NCBI RefSeq assembly: GCF_006538345.1
Contig: NZ_BJKL01000007.1
Span: 186,001 to 250,000, forward strand
Length of the DNA: 64,000 bases
Direction of reading: 5' to 3'
DNA from: Alteromonas sp. KUL49
GTDB taxonomy: Bacteria > Pseudomonadota > Gammaproteobacteria > Enterobacterales > Alteromonadaceae
Program-made: the position numbers and the translations under genes
Notes under the pieces: generated by a model
Databases searched by the model: none
The model's input: the letters and a program-made list of their open reading frames with translations, nothing else
Told to the model about the DNA's origin: nothing
Shown here: positions 33,233 to 44,180 of the stretch, piece after piece
Numbering within the stretch: the first letter of the stretch is position 1
How the letters are laid out: every line of letters starts with the position of its first letter

Positions 33233-33802
33233 TTACTTTTGCGCGCGACCTACGTATTCGCCTGAACGCGTGTCTACACGAATAACTTCGCCGGTTTGAA
33301 CGAATAATGGTACGCGAACCACAGCACCCGTTGCCAACGTTGCAGGCTTACCACCAGTACCTGCAGTGTCACCTTTAAGGCCTGGGTCAGTTTCAGTAAT
33401 CTCTATTTCAACAAAGTTTGGTGGCGTTACTGTGATAGGTGAACCGTTCCACAGAGTGATAGTACAAACATCGTTTTCAACTAACCACTTAACATTCTCA
33501 CCAACCGCCTTTTCGTCAGCCGCGATTTGTTCGAATGTATCATTGTTCATAAAGTGGTAGAATTCGCCGTCGGTATACAGGTAGGCAAGTTCCGTATCCA
33601 TTACGTCAGCACCTTCAACACTTTCACCAGAGCGGAAGGTTTTTTCTAGTACTTTGCCAGAAATAAGCTTGCGAATTTTAACGCGGTTAAATGCCTGACC
33701 TTTACCCGGCTTTACGTATTCGTTTTCTAAAATGTTGCATGGTTCGCCGTCGAGCATGATTTTCAAGCCGCCTTTGAACTCGTTAGTGCTGTAATTAGCC
33801 AT
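33233..33802 (-). CDS. efp: Elongation factor P
   Basis: The 189-residue protein spans the three EF-P beta-barrel domains. Lys34 lies in the KPGKGQA loop, the residue beta-lysylated by EpmA and EpmB. The C-terminal signature [19 protein letters not shown] is present. EF-P relieves ribosome stalling at polyproline. It is divergent from epmB, 36 bp away, and epmA lies downstream, so the whole pathway is encoded together. Confidence 0.97.
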   Translation of the reverse strand: MANYSTNEFKGGLKIMLDGEPCNILENEYVKPGKGQAFNRVKIRKLISGKVLEKTFRSGESVEGADVMDTELAYLYTDGEFYHFMNNDTFEQIAADEKAVGENVKWLVENDVCTITLWNGSPITVTPPNFVEIEITETDPGLKGDTAGTGGKPATLATGAVVRVPLFVQTGEVIRVDTRSGEYVGRAQK

Positions 33803-33838
33803 AATTCCTCTGAATATACATAAGGTACAAAATACTTC

Positions 33839-34864
33839 GTGTCACAAATAATACCTAAAAAAGCGATTTCTGTAGAGTCTAACTGGCAAAAAGAATTAGC
33901 TCAGAGCTTTTCCGATCCTCTCGATTTAGTGAATTATCTGCAACTCGACACTGAATCTTATACTCAACATAGTAAAGCTCGACGACTTTTTCCCATGCGC
34001 GTACCACGACACTTCGCCGATTTGATGGAAAAAGGTAACCCGCAGGACCCATTGTTTTTACAGGTGATGCCTTTAAGCGATGAATTTTTAAGCACGCCAG
34101 GCTATTCAGAAGATCCACTGGAAGAACACGACACCGCAGGTCGAGGGCTTTTACACAAGTATGAATCGCGAGTATTACTCATGGTTCGCACTGGGTGTGC
34201 GGTTAACTGTCGGTATTGTTTTAGGCGGCACTTTCCTTACGGGGACAACTCGGTCAATAAGCAACAATGGCAAGAGACCATTGATTACATTGCTCAGCAT
34301 CCTGAAATCAACGAAGTGATATTTTCAGGTGGCGACCCACTCATGGCAAAGGATGAGCAGCTCTCGTGGCTTGCAAACCAATTAGCCAACATTGAACATG
34401 TTAAGCGGTTGCGTATCCATACCCGTTTGCCCGTGGTGTTACCCCAGCGTGTCGACACCCAGTTTGTACAATGGTTAACCAGGCTACCAATAAAAACCGT
34501 AGTTGTACTGCATATTAACCACGCCAATGAGGTAAGTGCAGCACTAAAATCACGTTTGCAAAAGCTTCAGCAGTCGGGTGTGACATTATTGAATCAGGCG
34601 GTCTTACTTAAGGGAGTTAACGACAGTGGGGAGGCACTTATTAATCTGAGTGAATCACTGTTTGATGCAGGCATTTTGCCCTACTATTTACACGTACTGG
34701 ACAAAGTACAGGGCGCATCGCATTTCTACGTGAGCGATGACGAGGCAAGAGTGCTTATGGAAAAAGCGATAAAGCGCCTGCCAGGCTTTTTGGTGCCCCG
34801 TCTCGTCAGAGAGATTGGTGGGCAACCCGGCAAAACGCCTATCGACTTACACTTACATCCGTAA
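33839..34864 (+). CDS. epmB: Lysine 2,3-aminomutase EpmB (EF-P beta-lysylation)
   Basis: The 341-residue radical-SAM enzyme makes (R)-beta-lysine for EF-P modification. It has the CxxxCxxC cluster motif ([13 protein letters not shown], about residue 120), [11 protein letters not shown], and the C-terminal PLP-binding region. Start is GTG 33839, with AAGG about 13 nt upstream. It is shorter than clostridial lysine aminomutases, which is typical of EpmB. Confidence 0.93.
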   Translation: MSQIIPKKAISVESNWQKELAQSFSDPLDLVNYLQLDTESYTQHSKARRLFPMRVPRHFADLMEKGNPQDPLFLQVMPLSDEFLSTPGYSEDPLEEHDTAGRGLLHKYESRVLLMVRTGCAVNCRYCFRRHFPYGDNSVNKQQWQETIDYIAQHPEINEVIFSGGDPLMAKDEQLSWLANQLANIEHVKRLRIHTRLPVVLPQRVDTQFVQWLTRLPIKTVVVLHINHANEVSAALKSRLQKLQQSGVTLLNQAVLLKGVNDSGEALINLSESLFDAGILPYYLHVLDKVQGASHFYVSDDEARVLMEKAIKRLPGFLVPRLVREIGGQPGKTPIDLHLHP

Positions 34865-34865
34865 A

Positions 34866-35057
34866 CTATGCGTAGGTATCTATGTTGGCCCCTAACGCAG
34901 GGTTTGCAGATGACGATTTTGGTACGTCAGCGGCTGACTCCAGCAGCTGAAGCGTCGCTTGTCCCTCTTCTTTTTGCTGATCTTTAGCAAGTTTCAGAGA
35001 AGCCAACTCAAGAGACGCACCGGACGTTCCAGAGGTACTAGCACCTTGTAGATCCAT
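34866..35057 (-). CDS. YjfB-like small protein (putative motility protein family)
   Basis: A 63-residue protein starts at ATG 35057 with AAGGAA upstream. The reading frame extends to 35111, but that part overlaps a terminator hairpin. The sequence SLELASLKLAKDQQKEEG, then ATLQLLES and a C-terminal NPALGANIDTYA, fits the short YjfB family found in flagellated bacteria. Function is not established. It ends 2 bp from the convergent epmB. Confidence 0.7.
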   Translation of the reverse strand: MDLQGASTSGTSGASLELASLKLAKDQQKEEGQATLQLLESAADVPKSSSANPALGANIDTYA

Positions 35058-35087
35058 ACCGATTTCCTTTGTTGCTTGTAGCAAAGT

Positions 35088-35111
35088 AAAAAAGTGGGCA
35101 GAATTGCCCAC
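35088..35111 (-). terminator. Intrinsic terminator upstream of the yjfB-like gene
   Basis: A perfect 7-bp stem GTGGGCA/TGCCCAC with loop ATTC is followed by six T on the minus strand, 30 nt before the yjfB-like start. It either stops leftward transcripts coming from 36.8 kb or acts as an attenuator in this gene's leader. Confidence 0.75.
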
Positions 35112-35177
35112 CTCATTTGGGTATCGACACCCTTAAGAGAAACTTTAACTTTATTTTTAAATAAACTCTGAGGCTTT

Positions 35178-35489
35178 ATGGACGCTATACACCAACAGTT
35201 ACAAGAAACCCTTCAAATCTTGCACCGAAAGGCGTTAGACGCAGATGGTATCTTAGATAGCTTGCAACAAGCCCAACACGGAAAGTTTACTGCAGTGTTT
35301 GCCGCAGATAGTGGCTTTACCACGTCAGCAAAGCGCTTTGGCCCATACATCGAAGAAATCGCCAAAGATTGGCAAGCCATTAAAACATTGCCTGAGGAAG
35401 AAGCGAAAACTGCGCTTCCGCCACTAGTAAAGAAAATTGAGTTGGCGCTTAGTACGTTGTCGCAGTTTCAAACGTCACTCAAAAAGTAA
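35178..35489 (+). CDS. Conserved hypothetical protein, helical
   Basis: A 103-residue, mostly helical, soluble protein starts at ATG behind GAGG. No signal, membrane segment or motif is recognisable. The sequence is charged and regular (LQETLQILHRKALDADGI, then KIELALSTLSQFQTSLKK). It lies between oppositely oriented genes, 1 bp from the end of the next gene. I do not recognise a family. Confidence 0.65.
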   Translation: MDAIHQQLQETLQILHRKALDADGILDSLQQAQHGKFTAVFAADSGFTTSAKRFGPYIEEIAKDWQAIKTLPEEEAKTALPPLVKKIELALSTLSQFQTSLKK

Positions 35490-35490
35490 G

Positions 35491-36798
35491 CTATTCGCCG
35501 GTTTGATACGCTTTTTGATACAGTGAGAGCGTATCAATACGGCGCTGAATACGCTGAACTTCATCGCGATAACGAGGGCTATCTACCTCACCATACCTTT
35601 GCTCAAATTCAGCCTTACCCAAACCTTCAGGTAATCCGGCAATACTTGGTACAATATCGCTGTCTGTGCGTACACGAGCAATAGTATTTTGTACTTCTTG
35701 AGCTTTATCGGGGTCAGTGGCTACAAGAGCGAACTCGTTACCAGACATATCCGCCGCTAAATCAACAAAGCTGTATCCCGAACCGCCTTCTCCGCGATCG
35801 ACTAATTCTTTAAATTCACCAATCGCCCATGAAACATCATCTACCGATAGTAACTGAATGGCAGCTGACAAGATAAAGTGGCGAGCTAAGTCTGCACGAT
35901 TGTGAACTGTCACTTCAGACCGCGCTTTTAGGGCTTTGTCACTGTTTGGTTGCACGTCACCAATAAAAGCCCCCAGTCTGTGGTGCCCAACGAATACGCC
36001 CAAGGCTAAAATCACTGCCTTATTGTGCAGTACGGCTTCTTCGGGTGTTGAGCTCTGCTCACGAGCTCTGGCCATACCTTCTCGCAAGTATTCAATCAGG
36101 GGCACAGGGGTAGGTGAAAGGGCAATTTCACGACCAGAAATATAACGCAGGTAGTAAGCGGTTAACTCTTCCAATTGTGTATCGCCATCATCAAAAGGAC
36201 TAGATACTTGATTCAGTTCAGCGAACAAATCCCCAAGCGGGGCAACATCAACATGTACATTGTTATCAGTCATATTGATACGCTCGATACGACTGATCGC
36301 CACCGAGGCGACATTTGACGAGGTTAAGTGATTAACCAGTTTTTCCAACACATAAATGACCACACCACCGGGCAAGGTAACGTCCCCTACACTAACGTGA
36401 TCAACATACAGGGATTCATCGGGAAGAATCAATGTTGAGACATTGACGTAAAGATTGACATTCTTGGGAGAGAAAGTAACCGCTACCGAGCCCCCCATAG
36501 GCGTGACATTAATGTCGCCTTTCACATTAGGTACAGCCCGTTGCAGCATACCCACCAAGCTAGTGAGCTGTGCCTCTGATAAGGTCACCTTGTGACCTTC
36601 CTCACGTTCAGCAAAAGCGTGATTCAACTGTGCTAGTAAGGCTTTTACACTATCAGCATCATTAAGCTGACTGGGCGCGTTAGACGTAACCAAAGGTGTT
36701 CTATCAACAGCAGCAATCATTAACCCACCCAGTATTATCGCGAGAATAAATACGAGTATTATGGTGAACGAGATAAGTTTTCCGAAAAATCTGAACAT
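35491..36798 (-). CDS. Membrane-anchored conserved protein of unknown function
   Basis: The protein (435 residues from MFRFFGKL at 36798; an ATG at 36825 is also possible) has one N-terminal hydrophobic helix (FTIILVFILAIILGGLMIA). A large extracytoplasmic part with mixed alpha/beta pattern follows. A feature VILALGVFVGHHRLGAFIGDV lies near residue 270, and the C-terminus YSFVDLAADMSGNEFALVATD resembles a small conserved domain seen in marine gammaproteobacteria. I cannot assign a function. Confidence 0.78.
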   Translation of the reverse strand: MFRFFGKLISFTIILVFILAIILGGLMIAAVDRTPLVTSNAPSQLNDADSVKALLAQLNHAFAEREEGHKVTLSEAQLTSLVGMLQRAVPNVKGDINVTPMGGSVAVTFSPKNVNLYVNVSTLILPDESLYVDHVSVGDVTLPGGVVIYVLEKLVNHLTSSNVASVAISRIERINMTDNNVHVDVAPLGDLFAELNQVSSPFDDGDTQLEELTAYYLRYISGREIALSPTPVPLIEYLREGMARAREQSSTPEEAVLHNKAVILALGVFVGHHRLGAFIGDVQPNSDKALKARSEVTVHNRADLARHFILSAAIQLLSVDDVSWAIGEFKELVDRGEGGSGYSFVDLAADMSGNEFALVATDPDKAQEVQNTIARVRTDSDIVPSIAGLPEGLGKAEFEQRYGEVDSPRYRDEVQRIQRRIDTLSLYQKAYQTGE

Positions 36799-36929
36799 AG
36801 CTGCGCTGTTACTACTGCCGTACAAAAATAAGCGAGTTTTAGTTTACCCTGAATCAGCGCAAATGCTAAAGCGCAATTGCGGTCACTAGGGGTTTATTGC
36901 ACGTATTTTCACGTTAAAACTAAGATGAC

Positions 36930-37598
36930 CTAAAGGGTTTCAGCACTGAGCCAGTGCTGTAGTGAATCAAATATGACTGTAGCTTTGGCAAAGTCATGGC
37001 GAGCAGAATGCTCGGTGGGAATAGCAACACACTTCAACCCAGCAGAAACAGCAGCTTGCATACCGTGATGGGTATCCTCAATGGCAATACATTCTTGCGA
37101 TGTTTTGCCCAACAGTGTCATGGCTTTTAAGTAACACTCTGGTGCTGGCTTGCTGTGTTTAACATCTTCTACCGCCACAACCGCTGAAATAAACTCAGAA
37201 AAACCGTAGGTTTCAATAGTTTTATGTACCGATGATTTACTACCACCGGTGACGATGGCAAGGGTAAAACCTCTATTGTGGAAGTATTCCACAGTTTCTT
37301 TGGCAAAAGGCATCAATGGAAATGCCCCTTTGTCTAGCAGTGCTTTGACTAATACTAGCTTTTCGGCTTCTAGCGCTTGCGGGGTAACATCTAAATCAAA
37401 ATGCTCAATAACATCGATAGCGTTTTGCGATGTGGGCACGCCAGCCATAACGTCGGTGTAATAGACTTCACTCAACTCAACGTTGTAGCGCGCCAATACC
37501 TCAACCCACATTTCATAATGGGCCTTCTCTGAGTTAATCAAAGTGCCGTCGTGATCAAATAATAAGGTATTAACCTCTGGTGTTAATGCTGGCATCAC
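36930..37598 (-). CDS. HAD-superfamily phosphatase (beta-phosphoglucomutase-like)
   Basis: The 222-residue protein has HAD motif I FDHDGTLINSE (the first Asp is the nucleophile), motif II IVTGGS, motif III Lys in KHSKPAPECYLKA and motif IV IEDTHHGMQAA. The helical cap after motif I is typical of the YqaB/phosphoglucomutase-like subfamily I. The natural substrate, probably a sugar phosphate, is not readable. It lies 21 bp downstream of parE. Confidence 0.88.
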   Translation of the reverse strand: MMPALTPEVNTLLFDHDGTLINSEKAHYEMWVEVLARYNVELSEVYYTDVMAGVPTSQNAIDVIEHFDLDVTPQALEAEKLVLVKALLDKGAFPLMPFAKETVEYFHNRGFTLAIVTGGSKSSVHKTIETYGFSEFISAVVAVEDVKHSKPAPECYLKAMTLLGKTSQECIAIEDTHHGMQAAVSAGLKCVAIPTEHSARHDFAKATVIFDSLQHWLSAETL

Positions 37599-37619
37599 CC
37601 GTCCTTGTGTATTGATTGG

Positions 37620-39635
<2,016 letters not shown>

Positions 39636-40229
39636 TTAACTCAAGAAGGCAGCAATTTCTTCAAGGTGGTTATGATAGTCAACAAACCTATGGTCACCAC
39701 CCTGCTCTATCACAAGATGGCTTTGGGCGTATTTTTGTTCTGCCTGACGATAATCCAGTGTTTCATCCCCTGTTTGCAATAACACTTTATAGACAGAGGG
39801 CGTTTTCAACTGCGGTGTATCTAGTGCTTTGATGATGTCCATATCGTCATGTGTGAGCGAAAATGCTTTTCCGCTGTATGGGTTAACGTGATCGCCAATG
39901 TAGCCTTGCAGCAGCTCATAAGGACGCACTGCCGGATTCACCAGCACCGCTTTGCCGCCATACTGTTCTACCAACCATGTAGAAAGGTATCCACCCATTG
40001 AGCTACCAATGGCTCGCAGACCCGGCAGTTCTAGAGAGTTATTTAGCAAAGCCGAATGCGCTTCTATATAGCCAGTAAGCTGAGATGCTACTTCACTCGG
40101 GTGATTGGAAATCTCTGGAGTATGAAGTGTTACCTCAGGGAAGTGTTGTTCAAAATAGGCTTTGGTTTCGGTGGCTTTTTCAGATTGGGGCGAGCTCATA
40201 AACCCATGAAGGTAAAGCACGTGAATCAT
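39636..40229 (-). CDS. yqiA: YqiA-type esterase
   Basis: The 197-residue alpha/beta hydrolase has the oxyanion opening YLHGFMSSPQS, nucleophile motif GSSMGGYLS (about residue 74) and catalytic His in GGDHRFVDYH. E. coli YqiA is an acyl-CoA esterase-like enzyme. Its start overlaps the end of cpdA by 4 bp (ATGA). Confidence 0.92.
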   Translation of the reverse strand: MIHVLYLHGFMSSPQSEKATETKAYFEQHFPEVTLHTPEISNHPSEVASQLTGYIEAHSALLNNSLELPGLRAIGSSMGGYLSTWLVEQYGGKAVLVNPAVRPYELLQGYIGDHVNPYSGKAFSLTHDDMDIIKALDTPQLKTPSVYKVLLQTGDETLDYRQAEQKYAQSHLVIEQGGDHRFVDYHNHLEEIAAFLS

Positions 40230-41008
40230 TGTGTTCTCCTAACCTCACAGTCGAATGTTCCATTATTGTGTAGCGTAATGATTTGATAACCGGCGCCCTC
40301 TTCAGTCACGCCAAACTCTTGAGTCATGGCCCATTGCCATGCTGTAGAAGGTGCACCGGCTATCAGAACGCCATCGTTTGTTGTACGTCGCAGGGGGTGA
40401 TGAATGTGACCATGCAGTAAACCGTTAATCGCGGGCTGCTGTGCTAACCACGCCAATAACATATTGCTTCCCTTGAGTTCATGCTTGTCCATCCAACTAT
40501 CAGAAGCAATGGGGTGATGATGTAAGGCTAACAAGTGATGCTTTGCGGGTTGAGAGTTAACGCGCTTTTCGACCAAGGTAAGCTCATCGGTTTTCACCTC
40601 ACCCTTCGCGCCTTTTATCCCTACAATTCTTGTATCGAGCCCATGTATTACCCAATCACAAGTTTCAATCGGTTCATTTGGCTGCAAGTGCCAGCGCCCA
40701 AGTAGTGCTTGATAGTGGGGATTATTATCATGATTCCCAGGAATAACACGCAGGGTATGGTGCGTCAGAAGGGGTTCGACGAGTGCACAAAAATGCATGT
40801 AGCTTTGCTCAGAATCATCACCACTAATATCACCGGTTACGAGTATCAGACTTTCTGGTTCAATGTCGGCACTATTTACAAGCGTATGAACGATGTTTTT
40901 TAACGTTTGATAGGGATTGATGCCTTTATAACCAGTCTTTGTTTTGTCGGCAAAAAGGTGACAGTCACTCAGCTGAATAATTTTAGTAAAAGTGTGAGCA
41001 GCGGGCAT
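40226..41008 (-). CDS. cpdA: 3',5'-cyclic AMP phosphodiesterase
   Basis: The 260-residue metallophosphoesterase has the full motif set: LSDCHLF, GDISGDDSE, GNHDNNPH, LALHHHPI and LHGHIHHPL. In E. coli, CpdA hydrolyses cAMP and so tunes CRP regulation. It overlaps yqiA by 4 bp and yqiB by 1 bp, so the set is tightly coupled. Confidence 0.93.
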   Translation of the reverse strand: MPAAHTFTKIIQLSDCHLFADKTKTGYKGINPYQTLKNIVHTLVNSADIEPESLILVTGDISGDDSEQSYMHFCALVEPLLTHHTLRVIPGNHDNNPHYQALLGRWHLQPNEPIETCDWVIHGLDTRIVGIKGAKGEVKTDELTLVEKRVNSQPAKHHLLALHHHPIASDSWMDKHELKGSNMLLAWLAQQPAINGLLHGHIHHPLRRTTNDGVLIAGAPSTAWQWAMTQEFGVTEEGAGYQIITLHNNGTFDCEVRRTQ

Positions 41009-41457
41009 TAGGCTTCAGAGGTGGCCTTAGGTGTAAGTTTGATACAAAAATCTAACCACTCAGCTAGAAAGACATTCACCATCTGTTTTTCGTTTCGTTG
41101 ACGCATTTTACTGTTGGGGTAGCTGTACGAGGGTTTTAAACGCCCCGTATTTTGACTGTTGATGACTTCAGCCATTTTCGCATCATGGTAAAGCCTAACT
41201 GTCATCGAGGGTTTGAGAAAACTAGGCACGCCTGCAGACGTTTGTGCAATAGACAGGGTGCTGGTGTAACGGGCAGATTCAAGGATACGAATGCAATACG
41301 ACAGTTTGTCCCCTACAGAAAAAGTATAGGTGAGGTCTTCCGAATCACAGTCAGGCAACATACGCATGACATGATTGTAGTTCAGCTCACACAGTGCCTG
41401 CATTGTAGGTAAATGGGGTACATACTTTTTTTGATATTGTGTCACGTTTCTTGCCAC
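41008..41457 (-). CDS. yqiB: DUF1249 protein (YqiB family)
   Basis: The 149-residue protein is of the YqiB/DUF1249 family (PTMQALCELNYNHVMRMLPD; VRLYHDAKMAEVI; KRQRNEKQMVN-like segment). Function is unknown. It is always found between nudF and cpdA in this clade. It overlaps nudF by 16 bp and shares a base with the cpdA start. Confidence 0.9.
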   Translation of the reverse strand: MARNVTQYQKKYVPHLPTMQALCELNYNHVMRMLPDCDSEDLTYTFSVGDKLSYCIRILESARYTSTLSIAQTSAGVPSFLKPSMTVRLYHDAKMAEVINSQNTGRLKPSYSYPNSKMRQRNEKQMVNVFLAEWLDFCIKLTPKATSEA

Positions 41458-42068
41458 TGCTTAAGAAGCGTCTGTTTGTGCATAAAGAACCATTGTAGCG
41501 CAATAACGGCTGCTGCGTTGTCTATTCTGCCAGACTCTAACCAATCGTACGCTGTACTTTCACTGACTCTGTGCACGAGAATATCTTCGGACTCATATTC
41601 AAGCCCATGAATTCCCGCCGCTTTCGTTGAATCTGTACACGCCATAAAAATATGCAGACGTTCTGTAGTACCGCCAGGGCTCGATAAATAACTTAACGCT
41701 TTTGTTAAATGCTCAAGTTCTATGCCCGCTTCTTCCATAGCCTCACGATGACAAACAGATTCCTGCGTTTCTCCCTCGTCTATCACGCCAGCAATCACTT
41801 CGATAAGCCATGGTGACGAAGAGGTAGGCAGTGCACCAATGCGCACCTGCTCAATCAATACGAATTCTTGTGTAATTGGATCGTAAGGAAGAATCGCAAC
41901 CGCATGACCGCGCTCGAACATTTCTCGACGAACCACATCACTCCATTCACCGTTAAAACATTTGTGGCGAAACTCGTACGCAAACATCTTAAAAAAACCG
42001 TCGTGAAGCGGGGTGATTTTTTCGATTTTCACATCATTTGAGGTAAAAGACGGGTTTTCCTTGTTCAT
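41442..42068 (-). CDS. nudF: ADP-ribose pyrophosphatase
   Basis: The 208-residue Nudix hydrolase cleaves ADP-ribose to AMP and ribose-5-phosphate. The Nudix box is intact (GVIDEGETQESVCHREAMEEAG). The N-terminus from ATG 42068 matches NudF length and pattern (NDVKIEKITPL). The frame extends upstream to 42104, but those residues are not family-like. It is divergent from tolC over 279 bp that hold only the two promoters as far as I can see. Confidence 0.92.
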   Translation of the reverse strand: MNKENPSFTSNDVKIEKITPLHDGFFKMFAYEFRHKCFNGEWSDVVRREMFERGHAVAILPYDPITQEFVLIEQVRIGALPTSSSPWLIEVIAGVIDEGETQESVCHREAMEEAGIELEHLTKALSYLSSPGGTTERLHIFMACTDSTKAAGIHGLEYESEDILVHRVSESTAYDWLESGRIDNAAAVIALQWFFMHKQTLLKQWQET

Positions 42069-42347
42069 TTGCAACACTTTTGCTGAGAAACCATTATTAT
42101 GCATGGTACAGATGGAATCAAAACTTGTATATGCAACGTATTAGGGTCGGATGACCTGAGTAATACACGTAAGATACCGAGAATTTGCTAGTTCACTGAA
42201 TACAAAACGTAGCAATGTCACATATTCTGTTACAGTTAAACATGGACTGTTACGAGTAGAGACTTTCGGTTGGGTATTGAAATTTCATAAACTTAACATA
42301 CTTACACAGTCTCGAAGACTTAATAAACATAACAGGAAGACGCAAGC

Positions 42348-43721
42348 ATGAAACGAACACTTCTGTCGCTGGTAATGGGTTTATCATTAACATCCGGCGC
42401 AATGGCCGATGACCTGCTTCAGGTTTATCAGCAAGCGTTAGCCAATGATCCTTTAGTCAATCAAGCCAAAGCACAGCGAGATGCAGCCTTTGAAGGGATC
42501 AGCATTAGCCGAGCAAACTTATTACCTCAGATTTCTGGGTCAATCGGTTACAGCATGGCTACAGTAGAAAGGCTGCAACAGTTCGACATAAACACAGTTG
42601 TAACCACAGAGACAGACGTTGATACCATCGACTACGGCTTGAGTTTGAGCATGTCACTTTATGACCATGCTAACTGGGTAGGCTTAGACCGTGCAGAAAA
42701 AGCGGCAGAGCAAAGCGATGCGCAACTCGGCGCAAGCATGCAGGACTTAATTGTTCGCACGACTACTGCCTACTTTGACGTTCTACGCGCAAAAGACAAT
42801 GTAGAATTTGTTAAAGCTGAAAAGCGTGCGATTGAACGTCAGCTCGAACAAACGCGCCAACGCTTTGAAGTGGGTTTAACGGCTATTACCGACGTTCATG
42901 AAGCTCAAGCGAATTTCGACAATACAGTCGCCCAAGAAATTCAAGCTGAGAACCAATTAGAATCTGCGCTAGAGGCATTACGTGTTATCACCGGTAAATA
43001 CCACGACAAATTGTTCACACTGAACACAGATAGCTTTTCCGCAACCATGCCAATGCCAGCGACTGTTGATTCTTGGCTTGATACAGCGAAAGATAAAAAT
43101 TTGTCTTTGTTGGTTGATCGCCTTGCTATTGACATTGCCAAGGAAGATATAGAGTCTGCACGCGCAGGCCACTACCCTACACTTAGCCTAAGCGGTAACA
43201 TCGGCCGTTCAAAGGATGACGTCAATGCAGAATTTCTTGCTGACGATGGCAGTGTAGCTTCACTTGCCTACGACACGCCATATTTGAATAGCCAGTCTGT
43301 AGCTATCAATGTAAGCGTACCTATCTACCAAGGTAACCGCGTAGTAGCGCAAACTGAGCAAGCTAAGTTCCGTTATGTAGCAGCGAGCCAAGTTGCTGAG
43401 CAAACTTACCGTCAAACGGTACAGTCGGTGCGTAGCTCATTTAATAATGTTAAAGCGTCTATCTCGGTTATTCGTGCGTTGGAACAAGCGGTAGTATCCG
43501 CTAATAGCGCACTGGAAGCCACAGAAGCAGGTTTTGATGTAGGTACGCGTACTATTGTTGATGTGTTAGACAGCACAAGAAACTTGTTTGATGCACAACG
43601 TAACCTTGCTGGCGCACGCTACGACTTTATTCAATCGGTAGTCACGCTGAAGCAAGCAGCTGGTACGTTAACCGTTGATGATGTAGAAGCTATCAACCGT
43701 GGACTCGCCTCGGCCATTTAA
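42348..43721 (+). CDS. tolC: Outer-membrane efflux channel TolC
   Basis: The 457-residue protein has a signal peptide (MKRTLLSLVM ... AMA) and the TolC opening DDLLQVYQQALANDP. Two repeats of outer-membrane beta and periplasmic alpha-barrel segments (RFEVGLTAITDVHEAQANFD; GFDVGTRTIVDVLDSTRNLF) follow. It exports drugs and proteins together with RND and ABC pumps and is the likely partner of the pump at 6253-10618, which lacks its own channel. It faces the nudF operon, as in E. coli. Confidence 0.95.
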   Translation: MKRTLLSLVMGLSLTSGAMADDLLQVYQQALANDPLVNQAKAQRDAAFEGISISRANLLPQISGSIGYSMATVERLQQFDINTVVTTETDVDTIDYGLSLSMSLYDHANWVGLDRAEKAAEQSDAQLGASMQDLIVRTTTAYFDVLRAKDNVEFVKAEKRAIERQLEQTRQRFEVGLTAITDVHEAQANFDNTVAQEIQAENQLESALEALRVITGKYHDKLFTLNTDSFSATMPMPATVDSWLDTAKDKNLSLLVDRLAIDIAKEDIESARAGHYPTLSLSGNIGRSKDDVNAEFLADDGSVASLAYDTPYLNSQSVAINVSVPIYQGNRVVAQTEQAKFRYVAASQVAEQTYRQTVQSVRSSFNNVKASISVIRALEQAVVSANSALEATEAGFDVGTRTIVDVLDSTRNLFDAQRNLAGARYDFIQSVVTLKQAAGTLTVDDVEAINRGLASAI

Positions 43722-43743
43722 TATTAAGTGGTTCAGATACGAC

Positions 43744-43767
43744 AAAAGCGGCTAATTAGCCGCTTTT
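43744..43767 (+). terminator. Intrinsic terminator of tolC
   Basis: A symmetric stem AAAAGCGGCTA/TAGCCGCTTTT lies 22 bp after tolC, followed by GCTTTTTAT. It also lies just past the end of the small leftward gene at 43793, so it can act in both directions. Confidence 0.85.
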
Positions 43768-43792
43768 GCTTTTTATAATCAGGTGTAAATGA

Positions 43793-43960
43793 TTATTTTA
43801 TCTCAGAATCTACATCTTCTGGTTTGCGAGACAAGGTAGTTAATAATTCTCGCATTTCTTCGCGAAGATGCTCGGCCTTATCTTTGCTATTATCAAACTC
43901 ATTGATAGCATCGCTGACTCGCTTCAGTTTGTCTTGCAAACTGTACGAATTGTCGTCCAT
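43793..43960 (-). CDS. Small coiled-coil protein, 55 residues
   Basis: A short frame starts at ATG 43960 behind a near-perfect ribosome site (AGGAGG). It encodes MDDNSYSLQDKLKRVSDAIN, then EFDNSKDKAEHLREEMRELL and a polar tail. The charged heptad pattern predicts a coiled coil. I do not recognise the family. The strong ribosome site and its own gap between tolC and the CobW gene support expression. Confidence 0.75.
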   Translation of the reverse strand: MDDNSYSLQDKLKRVSDAINEFDNSKDKAEHLREEMRELLTTLSRKPEDVDSEIK

Positions 43961-44102
43961 GGTTCACTCCTCCTACCACTTTAGACTTTAGTATAAACGC
44001 CTTTGCGCATAGCTCAACTTTTTTTAGACATTTAATAACAATTCACTGATTTTAGTGTGTATTTAATCCAATTTATGCAGACGATAGACAGCCGAATTTA
44101 AT

Positions 44103-44124
44103 GATATGTTATATTGTAACAATC
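44103..44124. promoter_or_regulatory. Zur box upstream of the CobW-family gene
   Basis: GATATGTTATA, one base, then TGTAACAATC matches the gammaproteobacterial Zur palindrome (GAAATGTTATA-N-TATAACATTTC) at about 18 of 22 positions. It lies 57 bp upstream of the gene start, where repression by zinc-loaded Zur would occur. Confidence 0.72.
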
Positions 44125-44180
44125 AAAAAAATACATATACTAATCGAACGTAAAATATCCAACGCGATCGGACGCTTAGT

